Assembly (NCBI GenBank): GCA_963841995.1
Contig: CAWJEX010000017.1
Coordinates: forward strand, 1 to 64,000
Length of the DNA stretch: 64,000 nt
Source: DATDPM01 sp963841995
GTDB taxonomy: Bacteria > Pseudomonadota > Alphaproteobacteria > DATDPM01
Direction of reading: 5' to 3'
The notes beneath the pieces are model-generated. The model was not told the origin of the DNA. It searched no databases and saw nothing but the letters and a program-made list of their open reading frames with translations. The translations under genes were made by a program, and so were the position numbers. Shown here piece after piece: positions 55,692 through 64,000 of the stretch (the first letter of the stretch is position 1; every line of letters begins with the position of its first letter).

Positions 55692-56636
55692 TCATGTCAA
55701 ATACAGGGCAGCGATTTCGGTGCCCAGCGCGTTCGACCGGTTGATGAAATCGGTTAGAAATTCATGCAGGCCGGTCTGGAAGACGTCCTGAACCCGGCTG
55801 AAGCGCAGCTTAGCGTGCATTTCCCCGGCAATCCGGTGGCACTCGCCGCGCTTGCCGCCATAGGCCGCCGCCAGAAGCGCCAATTGCTCATTGATCTGGT
55901 CATAACAGGAAATGAGCGAGCGCGGCATTTCGGGTCGCAAAATCAGCAGCTCCGCAATGTACCAGGGCTGCAGCCGCCGATGGTAAACCCAGTGATAGCT
56001 CCGCAGGGCGGAAACCGACCGCAGGATGGTCTGCCACTGATAATAATCGAGTGCACCGCCGACCCCTTCGTCCTGAGGCAGAAGAACGTGATATTTGACG
56101 TCGAGAATGCGCGCGGTGCAATCCGCGCGTTCGACGAAAGTGCCGAGCCGCGTGAAATAGAAAGCGTCATTGCGGAGCATCGTGCTCCCATAGGCCCCAT
56201 TAAAGAGCTGCGACCGTTCGCGCATCCAATCGAGGAACGGCAGGAGCCGGTCGTTCTTCACCGCGTCGGCGGCGGCTTCGCGCGCCCCGAGACACATGCC
56301 GTTGATCGCGTCCCACATATCGGCGGTGAGCGCGGTGCGGACCGCCCGCGCGTTCTGCCGGGCGGTTTCAAGGCAAGAAAAAATGCTCGATGGATTGTCG
56401 CGGTCGCGCACCAGATAGTCGATGACGTCGGTGCCCTTAGCCTCCGTGTATTTGGTGAAAAAGCCGTTTTCGCAGCCCGTTGCCACCAATGTGGAAAGCC
56501 ATTCATTGCCGGCGCTACCGAGCGAACGCACGAGGCTGGCCATGCGATGGCCGACTTCGACGATGCGCGCGACGTTCTCGGCACGCTCGACATAGCGCGC
56601 AAGCCAGAAAAGATTATCGGCCGTGCGGCTCAGCAT
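55692..56636 (-). CDS. Alpha-E domain protein
   Basis: 314 residues, all-helical. The family start MLSRTADNLFWLARYVERAENVARIV is typical, followed by LETARQNARAVRTALTADMWDAIN and LRNDAFYFTRLGTFVERADCTARILDVKYH, with the repeated E-R-A-[ED] motif. Its biochemical role is not known; it always accompanies the circularly permuted ATP-grasp partner and may be a peptide-binding or amidoligase partner. Second gene of the operon, 28 bases after the ATP-grasp gene. Confidence 0.88.
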   Translation of the reverse strand: MLSRTADNLFWLARYVERAENVARIVEVGHRMASLVRSLGSAGNEWLSTLVATGCENGFFTKYTEAKGTDVIDYLVRDRDNPSSIFSCLETARQNARAVRTALTADMWDAINGMCLGAREAAADAVKNDRLLPFLDWMRERSQLFNGAYGSTMLRNDAFYFTRLGTFVERADCTARILDVKYHVLLPQDEGVGGALDYYQWQTILRSVSALRSYHWVYHRRLQPWYIAELLILRPEMPRSLISCYDQINEQLALLAAAYGGKRGECHRIAGEMHAKLRFSRVQDVFQTGLHEFLTDFINRSNALGTEIAALYLT

Positions 56637-56664
56637 GACGACATACTCGTTCTTTCAGAAGCCC

Positions 56665-58107
56665 CTATTCTTCCAGCACCCAGGTATCCTTGGTGCCGCC
56701 GCCCTGGCTTGAATTGACGACCAGTGAGCCTTCGCGCAGCGCAACCCGGGTGAGCCCGCCCGGGACGATCCGGACCTCGCGGCCGTTTAGCACGAACGGC
56801 CGCAGATCGACATGGCGCGGGGCGATGCCTTTTTCGACGAAGGTCGCGCAGGTCGAAAGCGCCAAGGTTGGCTGCGCGATGTAATCGCCGGGATGCGCTT
56901 TTAGTTTTGCGGCGAAGACGTCGCGCTGGTCCTTGGTCGAATGCGGACCGATCAGCATCCCATAGCCGCCCGATCCCCGCGTCTCTTTCACCACGAGTTC
57001 GTGAAGATGATCGAGAACGAACGCGAGATCGTCGTCTTGCGAGCACCGGTAGGTCGGGACGTTTTTCAGGACCGGTTCCTCGCCGAGATAGAACCGGATC
57101 ATTTCGGGCACGAACGGATAAATTGCCTTGTCGTCGGCAACCCCGGTGCCGGGCGCATTGGCCAAGGTCACATTGCCGGCTCGGTAGGCGTTGATCAATC
57201 CGGGCACACCGAGAAGCGAATCGGGCCGGAAGGTCAGCGGATCGATGAACGCATCGTCGATTCGCCGGTAGATCACATCGACTCGCTTCAGTCCCTCAGT
57301 CGTCCGCATGAAGACGATGTTGTCGTCAACCACGAGGTCGGGTCCTTCGACAAGCTCCACGCCCATTTCATCGGCGAGAAACGAATGTTCGTAATAGGCG
57401 CTATTGAAGGAGCCCGGCGTGAGCAAGACGATCACCGGCTCGCCTTCGCAAGAACCCGGCGCCACGGCGTGCAGCGTCTCGAGCAGCTCTTCGGGGTAGT
57501 GGGCAACCGGGGCGACGCGATGGCGCGAATAGAGATCTGGGAATAGCCGCATCATCGCCTCGCGGTTTTCCAGCATGTAGGAAACCCCTGAGGGCGTTCG
57601 GCAATTGTCTTCGAGAACGTAAAACTCGCTGGAACCGACACGCACCAAATCGATCCCGGCGATGTGCACATAGACGCCCTGGGGCGGATCGAAGTCCTGC
57701 ATTTCGGCGCGGAACGCTTCGTTATGGAGAACCAGCGCTTCCGGCAACAATCCCGCCCGCAAAATCTCGCGGCCGTGATAGACATCACCGATGAATGCGT
57801 TGAGAGCTTTGACGCGCTGAGTCAATCCACGGGCGAGCAACCCCCATTCGGCAGCCGGAATGATCCGCGGAATGATATCGAAAGGGATGAGACGTTCGGG
57901 ATCGCCGCCCTCGGTGTAGACCGAGAAGGTGATCCCGATCTTGCGGAACAGAAGCTCGGCTTCCCGCCGTTTGAGGGCCAACGATTCCTTCGGCGTTTCG
58001 GCAAGCCAGTTTGCGACCTGCTGGCAATAAGTATGGCTGCCGCTCTCCAATTCGTCGAAGGCATCCATCAGGTTAATAGCGCCAATGTCATAAGCACTCA
58101 GGATCAA
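56665..58107 (-). CDS. Circularly permuted ATP-grasp amidoligase
   Basis: 480 residues. The family block DPPQGVYVHIAGIDLVRVGSSEFYVLEDNCRTPSGVSYMLENRE contains the permuted ATP-grasp acidic residues, and VVKETRGSGGYGMLIGP the glycine-rich ATP loop; IAQPTLALSTCATF and LVVNSSQGGGTKDTWVLEE form the C-terminus. Such enzymes are predicted to join amino acids or glutamate-like groups to a peptide or protein, using ATP. First gene of the Anbu operon, so it probably makes the substrate that the transglutaminase and Anbu then process. Confidence 0.9.
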   Translation of the reverse strand: MILSAYDIGAINLMDAFDELESGSHTYCQQVANWLAETPKESLALKRREAELLFRKIGITFSVYTEGGDPERLIPFDIIPRIIPAAEWGLLARGLTQRVKALNAFIGDVYHGREILRAGLLPEALVLHNEAFRAEMQDFDPPQGVYVHIAGIDLVRVGSSEFYVLEDNCRTPSGVSYMLENREAMMRLFPDLYSRHRVAPVAHYPEELLETLHAVAPGSCEGEPVIVLLTPGSFNSAYYEHSFLADEMGVELVEGPDLVVDDNIVFMRTTEGLKRVDVIYRRIDDAFIDPLTFRPDSLLGVPGLINAYRAGNVTLANAPGTGVADDKAIYPFVPEMIRFYLGEEPVLKNVPTYRCSQDDDLAFVLDHLHELVVKETRGSGGYGMLIGPHSTKDQRDVFAAKLKAHPGDYIAQPTLALSTCATFVEKGIAPRHVDLRPFVLNGREVRIVPGGLTRVALREGSLVVNSSQGGGTKDTWVLEE

Positions 58108-58175
58108 AGCCTCCCGGTTTTCCGCGCGTTCGAACTGCGCGTCCGGAGGATAGGTTGCAAAGCCCCTGCCAAGCT

Positions 58176-58227
58176 CGGTTATTTGTGGCTAAGACCCTGC
58201 ATCTAATCGGTTTTTGCCAAATAACCG
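58176..58227. repeat. Inverted repeat upstream of the Anbu operon
   Basis: CGGTTATTTG at 58176-58185 pairs perfectly with CAAATAACCG at 58218-58227. The repeat lies 69 bases upstream of the ATP-grasp start codon, inside the 193-base gap before the diguanylate cyclase gene's 3' end. It may be a regulator-binding site or a transcript hairpin; no promoter box was clearly seen beside it. Confidence 0.45.
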
Positions 58228-58300
58228 TGCAGCAAGCCAGGGAATCAACCAGCCCAAATATGGAGCATAATGCATTTTTGCCGAAAAAAGCGCCAATAAC

Positions 58301-60120
58301 CTAGGCCGCTCGGCTGGTCGAGAATCCCGCCATTTCAACCCGGTTCCGGCCATCGCGTTTGGCGGCATAGAGGCCCTGGTCCGCCGCGGCTATCAGCCTT
58401 TTTGCGCTATCCGCCGAATCCGGGAGCACCGCGACACCGATCGACACCGAGATCGAGCCAAGGGCCCGGCCAAGGTGGGTGATGTTGAGGCTCTCGACGG
58501 CTTCGCGGATTCGCTCGGCCCGCTCGCGGGCATTGGCCGCGGCCATTCCCGGCAACGGCATCGCAAACTCTTCGCCGCCATAGCGGCAGGCAATGTCGCC
58601 TTCGCGGATGAACTGCGCGAAAAGCTCCGCAAGGCGCTTCAATACCGCGTCGCCCGCGTCATGGCCGAACTCGTCATTGAACCGCTTGAAATGATCGACA
58701 TCGATCATCATCACGGCGAGCGGCGATTTGGCTCGGACCGCGCGAGCGCGTTCGATTTCCGTCGTCTCTTCGAGATAACGCCGGTTGAAAAGATCGGTCA
58801 GCGGACCGCGAATGGATTGCTTACGCAGTAAATCGTGCAGTTTCAGATTCGCGAGCGCCAGTGCAACCGTTTCGGCAAGCACGTAAAGGTCCTGCTCTTC
58901 GGTCTTCGAGACTGTCGTGCCAGCGCGGCGTTCCAAATATAAGAGTCCGGTGGTTTCGCTTTGCGCCACCAATGGCAAACAGCGATAGCCGGAGATCATC
59001 GCCGCATCGACATGGCCGCAAATGATGTCGGCCTGCATGGTCGTCGATGAAATGCGGTTGGCCACGCTTGAGGCCCCAGCAGTCTTCCGGATTGAATTCG
59101 TTTCGACATGCCTCGGGATCATTCCAATGGGCGACCGCCCGAAGCGACGCATTGGATTGCGATAAAACATAAAGCACGCCCGGTATTTCCGGCAGGAGCT
59201 GCGGGACAAAGCGCTCGATGACAGAGACGAATTCCTCTTCATTGGCGCAGCTGGGCAAGCGATTTGCCATCCGTCCGAGCAAATCGATGGTATGAGTCCG
59301 CGCTTCGACATCCCGATTTCGGGCGATAAGCGCCGCATTCATATTAGCGAAGTCTCGTTTCGGCGTCTTTGCGGTTCGCCTCTTCCGTCGTCAGCCGATC
59401 AGCCAGCTGATTGAATGCGGAAGCGATTTGACTCAATTCGTCGCGGCCGCAAACTTCGATGTGTTCCGGAATCCCGCCCTGCCCGATCCGGACGATGCCG
59501 TCTTCGACGGCGCGCAGCGGTTCATGGAAGGATCGCAACGTCTGCCGAATCGTCAGCAGCACGAAACCGACAACGCCGGGCGCCCCGATCGCGAAAAGCA
59601 CGGTGATTCGATTTTTCAGCGCTTCGGTGTCTTTATGTCGCGCCTCGGTAAAGGCCCGTGAAGCAGCGATGGTGTCGTGCAGGCAATCGGTTGCCTCGTC
59701 CATCGCGTCCTTGCCGCGATCCGATAAGACCATTGCCATCGCTGCATCGGCACCCTTTGAGCGGCGAATTTCGATGGAATCCCGGAGGTCCATCAATCTT
59801 TGAGTCACGGCTTGGTCGAGGTCTGCCGCCAATACCCTGAGCTGCGCGTCATCGTCGACCAGTTTCTTCAGCTCCGTCATCCGCGCCTCGATATCCGCAC
59901 TGGCACGGAGGTAGGGTTGCAAATAGCGATTCGATCCGGTGATGAGAAAACCGCGCTGGCCGGTTTCGGCATTCGTCAGATCGAGCAGGAGCATCTGGGC
60001 TTGGTTTTCAATCGCACGCTCGGCGGTATTGGCGTCGACGGCGCGCTCGAAGAGCAGAAGGTTCCACAAAACCGCCCCGGTCGCGGCACCGACGCCGGCC
60101 AGGATCAGAGCCGCAGCCAA
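58301..60120 (-). pseudogene. CHASE3-HAMP-GAF-GGDEF diguanylate cyclase, broken by two +1 shifts
   Basis: Three frames make one protein of about 605 residues. The first has a membrane helix (AAALILAGVGAATGAVLW), a CHASE3 sensor (NAETGQRGFLITGSNRYLQPYL), a second helix and HAMP; the second starts the GAF domain (IDLLGRMANRLPSCANEEEF); the third ends GAF and has the GGDEF domain with active-site RYGGEEF and an upstream R-E-G-D inhibitory site. Dropping one base at TTT 59358-59360 and one at AAA 59050-59052 joins all three. It would make cyclic di-GMP. The N-terminus is uncertain: the frame begins at a TTG right after a stop codon. Confidence 0.75.
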
Positions 60121-60606
60121 CTAAAATCTAAGCGTGATGGAAATTGGGGGCCTCCACCAAGGGTTTCGCCACCGATGATCGCGCCTTTGACGCAATCTAG
60201 TTATAGCGCTGCGAATTTTCTTTGTTTTTGCGCCCCAATTCTTCCCGATCGTCATTGAAGACGGCTTAACGGGCCCGCGCCGGACGGTATCGGGATGCCC
60301 TAGACCTTCACGCTACTACCGGTTTGGATAGGCTAATGAATCCCGGCTTGGCCGGCTTCGGCAGCCGAACCGGTTCGCCCGCGCTGTGCCGCGACGCGCA
60401 AGCAATCTCTTGGTTGCGGGGAAAAACGCTCCATCCAGCGCCAAGACCAAGACCGGCATGCCGCGGCATTGGGGGCGAGAAAGACGTAAACCAATTTGAA
60501 ATGTCACGGCTTTGTGACAGGACTGTCACATTGTGGCGCTAAAGCTAACGAGGCCGAGCGGGCGAAGAATCCCGCCTCCCTTCAATCCATTACAGAGAGG
60601 GTCGTT
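60121..60606. other. Intergenic region before the pst operon
   Basis: 486 bases. The right-hand end carries the Pho box at 60502-60530 and the pstS leader. The rest, between the diguanylate cyclase 5' end and about 60490, shows no convincing gene; short open frames on both strands at 60300-60530 overlap each other and have no recognisable start or family. Confidence 0.5.
60502..60530 (+). promoter_or_regulatory. Pho box (PhoB-binding site) before pstS
   Basis: Three seven-base units start at 60502 (TGTCACG), 60513 (TGTGACA) and 60524 (TGTCACA), each 11 bases apart. The 11-base period is that of PhoB direct repeats (CTGTCAT consensus with a four-base A/T spacer). The first and third units match best; the spacers are more GC-rich than in enteric bacteria, as expected for this genome. 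It lies 77 bases before the pstS ATG, so phosphate starvation through PhoB likely turns on the operon. Confidence 0.75.
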
Positions 60607-61671
60607 ATGTTCAAAGGATTTAGTCTGGTCGCGTTTCTTTGCGCGGCGATATTGAATATCGCCAGCGCGAATGCCGCGACGATCTCCGGTGCCGGGGCGA
60701 CTTTCCCCTATCCGATCTATGCGAAATGGGCCGACGCCTATAAGGAAAAAACCGGCGTCGCCTTGAACTACCAGTCGATCGGCTCCGGTGGCGGGATCAA
60801 ACAGATCAAGGATAAGACCGTGGATTTCGGCGCTTCCGACATGCCGCTGAAGCCGGACGACCTCGACAAAGCCGGTCTCATCCAATTCCCCATGGTGATG
60901 GGCGGTGTCGTGCCCGTGGTCAACATCAAGGGAATCAATGCCGGCGACATGAAACTGACGCCGCAAATCTTGGCCGATATTTATCTCGGCAAAATCACCA
61001 AATGGAATGACCCGGCGATCACCAAACTCAATTCGAACCTGACCCTTCCCGACGCGACCATCAATGTCGTACACCGTTCCGACGGTTCCGGCACGAGCTT
61101 CATCTTCACCCATTATTTGTCGCAAATGAGCCCCGAATGGCAGTCCAAAGTCGGCGAGAATACCTCCGTCGAATGGCCGGTCGGCGTCGGCGGCAAGGGC
61201 AATGAGGGTGTGGCCGCCTACACCAAACAGCTCGATGGTTCGATCGGCTATGTCGAATACGCTTACGCGCTGCAGAACAAACTGGCCAATACCCTGCTTC
61301 AGAACAGCGCCGGCACCTTCGTCTCGCCGACTTCCGAATTGTTTCAGGCAGCCGCGGCGAACGCGGACTGGAAGCATGCGCCGGGACTTTATCTTCTGTT
61401 GACCAATCAGCCCGGCGACAAGAGCTGGCCGATCACCGGCGCCACCTTCATTCTAATGTATAAGAGCCAAGACAAGCCCGATGTTGCCGCTGAGGTCCTG
61501 AAATTCTTCAATTGGAGCTATCTCAACGGCGGCGACATGGCAGCCCAGCTCGATTACGTGCCCATGCCCAAGAATGTGGTCGAGCTCGTCCGCGGGTTAT
61601 GGACCAAGGAGATCAAGGGAACGGACGGCAAGACCGTCTTCGACGCCACCGTTGCCGACGGTGAAAAGTAG
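60607..61671 (+). CDS. pstS: Phosphate ABC transporter, periplasmic phosphate-binding protein PstS
   Basis: 354 residues. A signal peptide (MFKGFSLVAFLCAAILNIASANA) is followed by ATISGAGATFPYPIYAKWADAYK, the phosphate-binding VALNYQSIGSGGGIKQIKDKTVDFGASDMPL, NVVHRSDGSGTSFIFTHYL and WPVGVGGKGNEGV, which are the classic ligand loops. It captures inorganic phosphate and hands it to PstCA. ATG 60607 sits at the signal peptide. It has its own hairpin downstream, which would let it be made in excess over the membrane subunits. Confidence 0.95.
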   Translation: MFKGFSLVAFLCAAILNIASANAATISGAGATFPYPIYAKWADAYKEKTGVALNYQSIGSGGGIKQIKDKTVDFGASDMPLKPDDLDKAGLIQFPMVMGGVVPVVNIKGINAGDMKLTPQILADIYLGKITKWNDPAITKLNSNLTLPDATINVVHRSDGSGTSFIFTHYLSQMSPEWQSKVGENTSVEWPVGVGGKGNEGVAAYTKQLDGSIGYVEYAYALQNKLANTLLQNSAGTFVSPTSELFQAAAANADWKHAPGLYLLLTNQPGDKSWPITGATFILMYKSQDKPDVAAEVLKFFNWSYLNGGDMAAQLDYVPMPKNVVELVRGLWTKEIKGTDGKTVFDATVADGEK

Positions 61672-61699
61672 CCGGTTCGAATTCCATAAATGATCATGA

Positions 61700-61738
61700 G
61701 TGGATGGGCTCGGTCGCCGTGCCCATCCACGTTTTTTT
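61700..61738 (+). terminator. Intercistronic hairpin and T-run between pstS and pstC
   Basis: GTGGATGGGC (61700-61709) pairs perfectly with GCCCATCCAC (61721-61730) and is followed by G and seven T (61732-61738). This is a complete intrinsic terminator motif placed 29 bases after pstS and 10 bases before pstC. In an operon this would act as a partial terminator, keeping PstS level higher than that of PstC, PstA and PstB. Confidence 0.85.
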
Positions 61739-61747
61739 AGAGGCTGG

Positions 61748-62719
61748 ATGACCGCGCTCGATACCACGAATAGCACCTTATTGCGGGGCTTCCGGACCCA
61801 GCAGATTGCCGACCGCGCGTTCCGCGGTTTGACACTCCTGTGCGCCGTTATCGTCCTGCTCACATTGGGCGCCATTCTCGTGGCGCTCGCATGGGGCAGC
61901 CTTCCCGCATTCCGCGCTTTCCACTTCGATTTTTTCACCCGCAGTGTTTGGAATCCGGTCACCGTTCAATTCGGCGCCGTGGCTGCGATCTACGGCACGC
62001 TCACGACCTCCGTGATCGCGATTCTGATCGGGGTTCCGGTCAGCTTCGGCATCGCGCTGTTTCTGTCCGAGCTTGCGCCGCTCTGGCTGCGCCGTCCGAT
62101 CGGCACGGCGATCGAGCTCTTGGCGGCGGTGCCGAGCATCATTTACGGCATGTGGGGATTATTCGTATTCGCGCCGTTCTTCTCCCACCACTATCAGCCG
62201 TGGATGTCGGCCCATCTCGGCCCGATCCCCGTTATCGGACAACTGTTCCAGGGGCCGCCGCTCGGTATCGGCATATTTACCGCCGGCGTCATCCTGGCAA
62301 TCATGATCGTCCCCTTCATTTCCTCCGTGATCCGGGACGTATTTCAAACCGTCCCCGCGGTGATGAGGGAATCGGCTTACAGCATCGGCTGTTCGACCTG
62401 GGAGGTGGTTTGGAACATCCTATTGCCGTACACGCGCACGAGCATCATCGGCGCGATCATGCTGGGACTTGGGCGCGCGCTGGGCGAGACGATGGCCGTT
62501 ACCTTCGTCATCGGCAATGCCCACAAAATCAATGCCTCCCTGTTCATGCCGGGTGCGACGATTTCATCGACCATCGCCAATGAATTCACCGAAGCCGTTG
62601 GCGACGTGTATTACTCGTCGCTGATCGCACTCGGCCTCACCCTCTTCGTCGTAACGATGGTGGTGCTCACCCTCGCCAAATTGATGCTCCTTCGTCTCGA
62701 GCTGCGTCTTCGAGGCTGA
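61748..62719 (+). CDS. pstC: Phosphate ABC transporter permease PstC
   Basis: 323 residues with six membrane helices. The first helix is near LTLLCAVIVLLTLGAILVAL, then TSVIAILIGVPVSFGIALFLSEL and the EAA-type loop in GCSTWEVVWNILLPYTRTSIIGAIMLGLGRALGETMAVTFVIG, which contacts PstB. It forms the inner-membrane channel with PstA. ATG 61748 is the first start after the terminator hairpin; the frame is open upstream but in the hairpin region. pstA follows after five bases. Confidence 0.94.
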   Translation: MTALDTTNSTLLRGFRTQQIADRAFRGLTLLCAVIVLLTLGAILVALAWGSLPAFRAFHFDFFTRSVWNPVTVQFGAVAAIYGTLTTSVIAILIGVPVSFGIALFLSELAPLWLRRPIGTAIELLAAVPSIIYGMWGLFVFAPFFSHHYQPWMSAHLGPIPVIGQLFQGPPLGIGIFTAGVILAIMIVPFISSVIRDVFQTVPAVMRESAYSIGCSTWEVVWNILLPYTRTSIIGAIMLGLGRALGETMAVTFVIGNAHKINASLFMPGATISSTIANEFTEAVGDVYYSSLIALGLTLFVVTMVVLTLAKLMLLRLELRLRG

Positions 62720-62724
62720 GATCC

Positions 62725-63576
62725 ATGGGCATTACCCGATATCGCTGGCGCCGCATCCTCAACGGCTTTTTCCTGTCGACCTCTGTGATCGCGACATTCA
62801 TGGGCCTTGCCGTTCTGTTTTCAATTCTCAGCACGGTGATAACCTATGGACTCCCCGCCCTAACACCTGCTCTATTCACAGAGATGACGCCGCCGCCGGG
62901 AAGTACCGGCGGTCTCTTGAACGCCATCGTCGGCAGCCTGATCATCACCGGGATCGGCATCGCCGTCGGCGCACCGATCGGCGTATTGGCCGGCACGTTC
63001 TTGGCGGAGTTCGGCCGGGGCAAGTGGCTGACCGATGCAACGCGTTTCATCAGCGACGTACTTTTGAGCGCTCCCTCGATCCTGATCGGGCTCTTTGTCT
63101 TCCAGGTCGCCGTTCAGCCGGTCCATCATTTCTCGGCATGGGCCGGAGCCTTGACGCTGGCGATCATCGCCATACCGGTCATTCTGCGGACGACCGATGA
63201 CATGCTGCGCCTTGTACCCAACGATTTGCGAGAGGCCGGGGCAGCACTTGGCGCGCCGCAATGGAAGATTGTGGTAAACATTTCCTATCGGAGTGTTCGG
63301 GCCGGTATTGTCACCGGCATTCTTCTGGCATTCGCACGCATCAGCGGCGAGACGGCGCCTCTCCTGTTCACCGCCCTGAACAATCAGTTCTGGAGCTCGG
63401 ACGTGAACGCACCGATGGCAAATCTGCCGGTGGTCATCTTCCAGTTCGCCATGAGTCCCTACGATGACTGGCAGCGCCTTGCCTGGGCGGGCGCGTTATT
63501 GACGACGGCCGCCATTCTCGGGCTCAGTGTGCTTGCCCGCATTCTCTTGTTCAGCCCCAAGGAAAGACCCCAATGA
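62725..63576 (+). CDS. pstA: Phosphate ABC transporter permease PstA
   Basis: 283 residues. Membrane helices start with LSTSVIATFMGLAVLFSILSTVI and include LLNAIVGSLIITGIGIAVGAPIGVLAGTFLAEF. The cytoplasmic loop AAGALGAPQWKIVVNISYRSVRAGIVTGILLAFARISGETAPLLFTAL is the ATPase contact site. Pairs with PstC. The last four bases overlap the pstB start (ATGA). Confidence 0.94.
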   Translation: MGITRYRWRRILNGFFLSTSVIATFMGLAVLFSILSTVITYGLPALTPALFTEMTPPPGSTGGLLNAIVGSLIITGIGIAVGAPIGVLAGTFLAEFGRGKWLTDATRFISDVLLSAPSILIGLFVFQVAVQPVHHFSAWAGALTLAIIAIPVILRTTDDMLRLVPNDLREAGAALGAPQWKIVVNISYRSVRAGIVTGILLAFARISGETAPLLFTALNNQFWSSDVNAPMANLPVVIFQFAMSPYDDWQRLAWAGALLTTAAILGLSVLARILLFSPKERPQ

Positions 63577-64000
63577 CCCCAGATATGATTGACGATGTCG
63601 GCCCGCGAAACGGAGCAGCCAGCATGGTCCGAAGTCCCGATACCAGCGGTGGAGGTATTGCCCCATTATTGTACGAAAGCACGATCGCCGAGGCGGCGGA
63701 ACAGCTGCCCGTGCCTAAGCTGTTGATCAAGAATCTCAGCTTCCACTACGGCAAGCAAATGGCGCTCAAATCCGTGAACATGACCATTCACGACCGCCGC
63801 GTGACCGCCATCATCGGTGCGTCGGGGTGCGGAAAGTCGACCTTGTTGCGCACCATGAACCGGATTTACGAGCTCTATCCCGACCAGCGGGCAGAGGGCG
63901 AGATTCTGATGGACGGCCAAAATATTCTCGCACCCTCCGTCAATCTCAGTCATCTGAGGTCCCGGATCGGCATGGTGTTCCAAAGGCCAACACCTTTTCC
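63573..64000 (+). CDS. pstB: Phosphate ABC transporter ATP-binding protein PstB (3' end outside window)
   Basis: The first 142 codons are visible from ATG 63573, which overlaps the pstA stop. After an unusually long N-terminal extension (about 45 residues, MTPDMIDDVGPRNGAASMV and on) comes the ATPase start LLIKNLSFHYGKQMALKSVNMTI, the Walker A loop GASGCGKST and, at the window end, IGMVFQRPTPF, the Q-loop region with the PstB-specific P-T-P-F. It powers phosphate uptake at the inner membrane. The extension may be removed by choosing a later Met (for example codon 5 or 18). Confidence 0.93.
   Translation, partial: MTPDMIDDVGPRNGAASMVRSPDTSGGGIAPLLYESTIAEAAEQLPVPKLLIKNLSFHYGKQMALKSVNMTIHDRRVTAIIGASGCGKSTLLRTMNRIYELYPDQRAEGEILMDGQNILAPSVNLSHLRSRIGMVFQRPTPF

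Noticed and set aside
60308..60529. Short open frames on both strands before pstS
   Set aside because: They overlap each other and the Pho box, have no ribosome site and no recognisable sequence.

Overview
The window is a 64 kb stretch of GC-rich DNA, most likely from an alphaproteobacterium. The signs are a groES-groEL operon with a CIRCE operator, a usg-family gene, the Anbu (proteasome-like) operon, and many ATGA or GTGA overlaps between consecutive genes. No ribosomal RNA, tRNA or CRISPR array was recognised, so the assignment below class level is open.

Region 1 (1-34 kb, nearly all + strand) is a surface-polysaccharide locus that both window and gene order suggest is larger than what is shown. 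It opens with a capsule-type protein, an SpsF-like cytidylyltransferase, a Gfo/Idh/MocA oxidoreductase, a PseG-like protein and an acetyltransferase. A PhyH-type dioxygenase, a methyltransferase and an MsbA/PglK-like ABC flippase follow. At 9-15.4 kb lies a tightly coupled nonulosonic-acid block: NeuB-type synthase, NeuC-type epimerase, D-2-hydroxyacid dehydrogenase, ThDP enzyme, a second Gfo/Idh/MocA protein and a CMP-sugar synthetase. The dehydrogenase and ThDP enzyme are not part of the standard sialic, legionaminic or pseudaminic acid routes, so this block is the best candidate for an undescribed pathway. At 16.5-18.8 kb is a mosaic of duplicated gene pieces around a methyltransferase. From 18.5 to 34 kb glycosyltransferases alternate with SAM methyltransferases, with an NAD-dependent epimerase, two GDP-mannose dehydratase-type genes, a GDP-fucose synthase and an asparagine synthetase.

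Region 2 (34-47 kb) is mostly housekeeping: an RlmI-type rRNA methyltransferase, groEL-groES with promoter and CIRCE, usg, an MlaC-like protein, a catalase-type peroxidase, beta-carbonic anhydrase with purC, a 70-residue PEP-CTERM protein, and an RND pump with its adaptor.

Region 3 (47-60 kb, mainly - strand) holds a cytochrome c, a 2-oxoacid:ferredoxin oxidoreductase operon led by an amino-acid dehydrogenase, a small secreted protein, a broken iron-sulfur/SCP2 gene behind two near-identical operator-like repeats, the four-gene Anbu operon (ATP-grasp, alpha-E, transglutaminase, Anbu) and a broken CHASE3-HAMP-GAF-GGDEF diguanylate cyclase. Region 4 (60.5-64 kb) is a pst phosphate-uptake operon with a Pho box and a hairpin between pstS and pstC; pstB runs off the window.

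Seven genes are disrupted: six by single-base indels in short homopolymer runs and one by an in-frame stop. The indel pattern looks more like sequencing or assembly error than biology, but it affects how these genes should be read. They are entered as pseudogenes with the shift positions given.
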